DNA of 8,384 nt from Candidatus Bathyarchaeota archaeon. Its GTDB lineage: Archaea > Thermoproteota > Bathyarchaeia > Bathyarchaeales > DTEX01. The stretch lies in the NCBI GenBank assembly GCA_003601725.1, contig PIYJ01000059.1, positions 1 through 8,384 of the forward strand, given 5' to 3'. Position 1 is the first letter of the stretch. Each line of letters begins with the position of its first letter. Of the stretch, positions 5,785-8,384 are shown piece after piece. The translations under genes and the position numbers were made by a program. The notes below the pieces were generated by a model. That model did no database searches and had not been told where the DNA came from. It saw nothing but the letters and a program-made list of their open reading frames with translations.

Positions 5785-6708
5785 ATGGCAATCCACAAGT
5801 TTCACCCAAAAATTTATTATAATGCCTTTGGGACTTACACGCCGGTTCTCCGAATCTCCGACGGCGACACAGTTATCACATCAACAGTCGACAACAATGG
5901 AAGAGACGCAGCGGATAATCAGGTAACGCGTCCTGGAAACCCTCTTACCGGCCCATTTTATATACACGGCGCGGAGCCAGGGGATACGTTGGCTGTTCAT
6001 CTCGAAAAGCTGTGGCCAAACAGACGGATAGGAAGATCTTCAACAGTGATCTCTCCGAACGTCGTTGACCCTGAATATGTGAGGGAGATGCCCCCTCTGG
6101 AGCCGCGTATTACAGCGGAATGGGAGCTAGACCTTGAAAGGGGAACCGCGATGCTCATAAAGCCCGAAACGAATCTGGGACATTTCGTTCTTTCCTTGAA
6201 TCCGATGCTTGGATGTTTAGGTGTGGCTCCTCCAAGGGAACAAGCTATTTCATCAGCTACCTCTGGAACTCACGGCGGCAACATGGATTATCGGGGCTTC
6301 GTATCCGGGGTGACTGTTTATTTCCCAGTATTCGTGGAGGGAGCGCTCTTCTTCATTGGAGACGGACATGCGGTTCAGGGAGACGGTGAGATCATCGGCA
6401 CGGGTATCGAAGTCTCATTCGACGTAAAATTCACGGTGAAGCTGCTGAAAGATAAGAAAATAACGTGGCCACGTGCGGAAAACAAGGAGTACATCATGAC
6501 TGTGGGGAACGCTCGGCCTCTTGATCAAGCTCTCCAGCATGCGACCACTGAGATGATACGTTGGCTTCAAGCAGATTATGGACTAAAGGACCGCGCGGCA
6601 CACATACTCTTGGGGCAATGCGTCGAGTATGACGTTGGAAACGTCTTCGACCCAGCTTACACAGTCGTCTGCAAACTCAAGAAAAGATGGATGAAGGCTG
6701 CAGTGTGA
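5785..6708 (+). CDS. Acetamidase/formamidase family protein, 307 aa
   Basis: The protein belongs to the FmdA/AmdA family, metal-dependent enzymes that hydrolyse formamide, acetamide or related short amides to the acid and ammonia in the cytoplasm. Family marks, numbered from the ATG at 5785, are the early NNGRDAADNQ segment, FYIHGAEPGDTLAVHL, the conserved TSGTHGGNMD (about 159-168), the stretch YFPVFVEGALFFIGDGHA, and QGDGEIIGTGIE (198-209). The conserved Asp, His and Glu residues of the last two segments are the likely metal and catalytic centre. The length is usual for the family. It is transcribed away from rio2 and is followed by a 200-bp gap before the SWIM protein, so it is probably a single-gene unit. 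A 10-bp palindrome TTAACGTTAA starts 6 nt after its stop. Substrate is not predictable: archaeal members are often annotated as acetamidases without tests. Confidence 0.93.
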   Translation: MAIHKFHPKIYYNAFGTYTPVLRISDGDTVITSTVDNNGRDAADNQVTRPGNPLTGPFYIHGAEPGDTLAVHLEKLWPNRRIGRSSTVISPNVVDPEYVREMPPLEPRITAEWELDLERGTAMLIKPETNLGHFVLSLNPMLGCLGVAPPREQAISSATSGTHGGNMDYRGFVSGVTVYFPVFVEGALFFIGDGHAVQGDGEIIGTGIEVSFDVKFTVKLLKDKKITWPRAENKEYIMTVGNARPLDQALQHATTEMIRWLQADYGLKDRAAHILLGQCVEYDVGNVFDPAYTVVCKLKKRWMKAAV

Positions 6709-6753
6709 GGGGCTTAACGTTAAAGTTTATCGATCGCAATTTCGCGATGACCC

Positions 6754-6760
6754 TTATAAA
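6754..6760 (+). promoter_or_regulatory. Possible TATA box upstream of the small leader ORF
   Basis: TTATAAA lies about 26 nt before an ATG at 6780, the spacing expected for a leaderless transcript. A short inverted repeat (ATCGC at 6733-6737, GCGAT at 6744-6748) sits just before it. What is transcribed from here is uncertain: the 25-codon ORF, a non-coding RNA, or a long leader of the SWIM gene. Confidence 0.35.
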
Positions 6761-6779
6761 GGCACCTCTCTTTTGTGGC

Positions 6780-6857
6780 ATGGCGTCTCGTATATTATTG
6801 ATGTTGAGGAAACCGGTGCCTTCGGGAAAGGTTCAAAAATCAAGAAGCGACACTTAA
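6780..6857 (+). CDS. Possible leaderless small ORF, 25 aa
   Basis: An ATG exactly where transcription from the TATA box at 6754-6760 should begin opens a 25-codon frame ending in TAA. The peptide is basic and starts MASRILLMLRKPVPSGK. It resembles nothing I recognise. A GGCACC at 6761-6766 and a GGTGCC inside the ORF could pair in the RNA if transcription started further upstream. It may be a leader peptide for the SWIM protein, a free small protein, or chance. Confidence 0.25.
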   Translation: MASRILLMLRKPVPSGKVQKSRSDT

Positions 6858-6910
6858 ATATTGCTCTGTGAATATCAATTTTTGGATTTCACATTCCTGG
6901 ATGAGCCAGA

Positions 6911-7198
6911 TTGCCATTAGATAGGATGATCGAAAAGGCATACGATCTCGTGCAGAAGAGAAGAGTAGAGCAAGTAGGCGAAGGAGTTTATAATGTCGTT
7001 GGCAACCATGGTACATACATAGTAGCCAAAAAGATCGACGGCACAATCAGCTGTTCATGTCCAGGCTTCATTAGAAGAGGAAGATGCTCCCATTCCTTAG
7101 CTGTCCTATTAACTCAAAAGCCTGACCTCTTAAGAAGCATAGAAAGACAGATAAATAAGCCTCCAGAACGTAAAAGATCAAGACGGGAAAGAGCCTAA
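6911..7198 (+). CDS. Small SWIM zinc-finger protein, 95 aa
   Basis: The protein is little more than one SWIM zinc finger. The metal motif is C48-S-C50 followed by C59-S-H61 (CSCPGFIRRGRCSH), the CxC-xn-CxH pattern of SWIM domains, which bind DNA or proteins. Before it lies a helix (MIEKAYDLVQKRRVEQVG) and the segment VYNVVGNHGTYIVAK, and after it a helix and a very basic tail (PPERKRSRRERA). Such stand-alone SWIM proteins are common in archaea and have no settled role. The in-frame TGA at 6902-6904 limits the start to TTG at 6911, which has GGATGA 7 nt before it, or ATG at 6926, which would give 90 aa. I prefer 6911 slightly. TTAAATA at 6854-6860 could be its TATA box. The prf1 gene follows after 95 bp on the same strand. 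Confidence 0.85.
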   Translation: MPLDRMIEKAYDLVQKRRVEQVGEGVYNVVGNHGTYIVAKKIDGTISCSCPGFIRRGRCSHSLAVLLTQKPDLLRSIERQINKPPERKRSRRERA

Positions 7199-7235
7199 TT
7201 CAGCTAAAGGTTTAATTAGGCTTTCTCAGTCTATC

Positions 7236-7251
7236 TAAGAGCCAGCTCTTA
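7236..7251 (+). promoter_or_regulatory. Perfect 7-bp inverted repeat in the prf1 promoter region
   Basis: TAAGAGC and GCTCTTA are separated by only CA. The 2-nt spacer is too small for a stable RNA hairpin loop, which favours a DNA site for a dimeric protein. A TATA-like TTTAATTA lies at 7210-7217, so transcription would start inside this repeat. That is a typical place for a repressor operator in archaea. The function is inferred. Confidence 0.4.
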
Positions 7252-7293
7252 TTGGTTTATTGAAAGGTTCCCTTTGGAGATGGAACGTCGCAA

Positions 7294-8384
7294 ATGACGC
7301 AAAAAAGAACCTCGCTTGAAAGATTTCGTCTAAAGAAGATACTGGAGAATCTAGCCTCGAAGGAGGGAAGAGGCACAGAGCTTATTTCGCTGTATATTCC
7401 CCCTGGGAGGCAGATAAGTGAAGTAGTCTCCATGCTGAAGGAGGAGTGGGGCACAGCTTCGAACATAAAGTCTAACACGACGCGGAAGAATGTTCAAGAC
7501 GCAATCGTTAAGGTTATTCAACGATTAAAGCTCTTCAGGACTGTTCCGGATAATGGCCTCGTTCTTTTCTGTGGGGCTATCCCTCAAAATGGGCCTGGAA
7601 GTGAAAAGATTGAGGGGCCCTATGTGATAATACCGCCTGAGCCTATAAAGATCTACTTGTATAGATGCGACTCAAAGTTTCACCTTAATTATCTTATGGA
7701 TATACTTAAGGAGACTGAGACGTATGGGATTCTCCTCTTGGATTCAAGCGAAGCGACATTCGCCACTCTTACTGGAAGACGCTTAGAAATCGTTCAAGAG
7801 ATAACTTCTGGGATTCCGGGAAAACATCGTGCTGGAGGACAGTCAGCCAGAAGGTTTGAGCGGCTACGGGAGATGCAGCTCATCGAATTCTTTAAACGAG
7901 TAGGGCAACATGCAAACGAGATTTTTCTCTCAATTCCAGACTTGAAGGGGATAATACTTGGCGGTCCGGGGCCTACAAAGCTGGACTTCGAAAAGGGGCG
8001 ATATTTGGATTACCGGTTGAAAGAGAAGATTCTGGCTGTGGTGGACACAGCTTACACGGGGGAGCATGGAGTCGAGGAGATAGTTGAGAGGGCGCCGGAA
8101 ATCATAAAGAATGTCCGGTATGTTGAGGAGAAACGGATCATCCAAAAGTTCCTCTACGAGATTGGTCATGACACGGGGCTGGCGACATATGGAGAAAAAG
8201 ATGTTAGAAGAGCCCTTGAAAGCGGACTGGTTGAAACGTTGCTTCTCTCTGAGGAATTAGATAAAACCCGAATCAAAATAGAATGCGCATCCTGCGGGTA
8301 TACCTCTTATCAGACGCTGAAAGGCCCAGAGGTTCAGAATCTGGAGCAGTCAATCAACAATGCTTCATGCCCAAAATGCCAAAC
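7294..8384 (+). CDS. prf1: Peptide chain release factor aRF1 (first 363 residues, cut by window end)
   Basis: aRF1 recognises all three stop codons in the ribosomal A site and triggers peptide release, and with ABCE1 it also helps split ribosomes. Domain 1 carries the stop-codon-reading motif NIKS at residues 57-60, within TASNIKSNTTRKNV, and YRCDSKF at 123-129, the YxCxxxF motif. Domain 2 has the catalytic loop AGGQSARRFERLRE with GGQ at 181-183. Domain 3 follows, with CASCGY and CPKCQ near the window end as two zinc-binding CxxC pairs, as in many archaeal members. Family length is about 370-420 aa, so only a short tail is missing. ATG at 7294 is the only start possible, since the frame has TGA at 7261-7263 and no GTG or TTG between. 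The nearest Shine-Dalgarno-like GGAG is 14 nt away, so initiation is probably leaderless or coupled to the five-codon ORF at 7280. No frameshift is seen. Confidence 0.96.
   Translation, partial: MTQKRTSLERFRLKKILENLASKEGRGTELISLYIPPGRQISEVVSMLKEEWGTASNIKSNTTRKNVQDAIVKVIQRLKLFRTVPDNGLVLFCGAIPQNGPGSEKIEGPYVIIPPEPIKIYLYRCDSKFHLNYLMDILKETETYGILLLDSSEATFATLTGRRLEIVQEITSGIPGKHRAGGQSARRFERLREMQLIEFFKRVGQHANEIFLSIPDLKGIILGGPGPTKLDFEKGRYLDYRLKEKILAVVDTAYTGEHGVEEIVERAPEIIKNVRYVEEKRIIQKFLYEIGHDTGLATYGEKDVRRALESGLVETLLLSEELDKTRIKIECASCGYTSYQTLKGPEVQNLEQSINNASCPKCQ

Noticed and set aside
6714..6723. Palindrome TTAACGTTAA after the acetamidase stop
   Set aside because: At ten AT-rich bases it is short enough to be chance, and no promoter placement supports an operator here.
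6826..6842. GGTTCAAAAATC resembling a tRNA T-arm
   Set aside because: The loop has the wrong length, there is no matching stem partner, and no acceptor or anticodon arm can be folded around it.
7257..7478. Minus-strand ORF of 73 codons over the start of prf1
   Set aside because: It is a shadow of the prf1 reading frame, which carries NIKS and is unmistakable.
7930..8169. Minus-strand ORF of 79 codons within prf1
   Set aside because: It is a shadow of aRF1 domain 3 with no domain of its own.
1..8384. CRISPR array, insertion sequence, rRNA or tRNA gene
   Set aside because: No regularly spaced direct repeats, transposase motifs, terminal inverted repeats or conserved RNA-gene blocks were seen on either strand.

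Overview
The window reads as archaeal chromosome. An archaeal-type peptide release factor aRF1 (NIKS and GGQ motifs, two CxxC zinc pairs) and a RIO2 atypical kinase with an N-terminal winged helix fix the domain. Several genes also have TATA-like boxes about 25-30 nt before their start codons, as expected for archaeal, partly leaderless, transcription. Protein sequence alone does not settle the lineage. An anaerobic Thermoproteota-type (TACK) archaeon such as a Bathyarchaeia member is my guess only.

Layout. Positions 1-4693, all on the minus strand, form an accessory block. It holds three formylglycine-type sulfatases from clearly different subfamilies: a 5'-complete but 3'-cut one at 1-385, a 497-aa one at 423-1916, and a sulfamidase-like one at 3413-4693. 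Between the second and third lies a type II toxin-antitoxin pair (RHH/UPF0175 antitoxin at 2781-3107, DUF3368 PIN-like toxin at 2264-2797). A possible 46-aa basic small ORF sits just behind the third sulfatase. From 4770 onward the content changes to housekeeping genes: rio2 (minus, 4770-5657), a divergent acetamidase/formamidase (plus, 5785-6708), a small SWIM zinc-finger protein (plus, 6911-7198) and prf1/aRF1 (plus, from 7294 and cut by the window end).

How the genes fit together. The sulfatases show no signal peptide or membrane anchor, so they should act in the cytoplasm on imported small sulfated compounds. All have a Cys-type CxPxR site, which must be converted to formylglycine by an enzyme not encoded here. 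The acetamidase could recover ammonia from simple amides, and a joint pathway with the sulfatases is only a guess. rio2 (small-subunit maturation) and prf1 (termination) are core translation genes, and the accessory block abuts rio2. Non-coding points of interest are a near-palindrome over the toxin-antitoxin TATA box, a perfect 7-bp inverted repeat at the expected transcription start of prf1, a five-codon ORF whose UGA overlaps the prf1 start codon, and a possible leaderless 25-codon ORF at 6780. I found no clear new multi-gene system. The most unusual material is the trio of dissimilar sulfatases, one lacking a conserved active-site lysine, and the control region of prf1.
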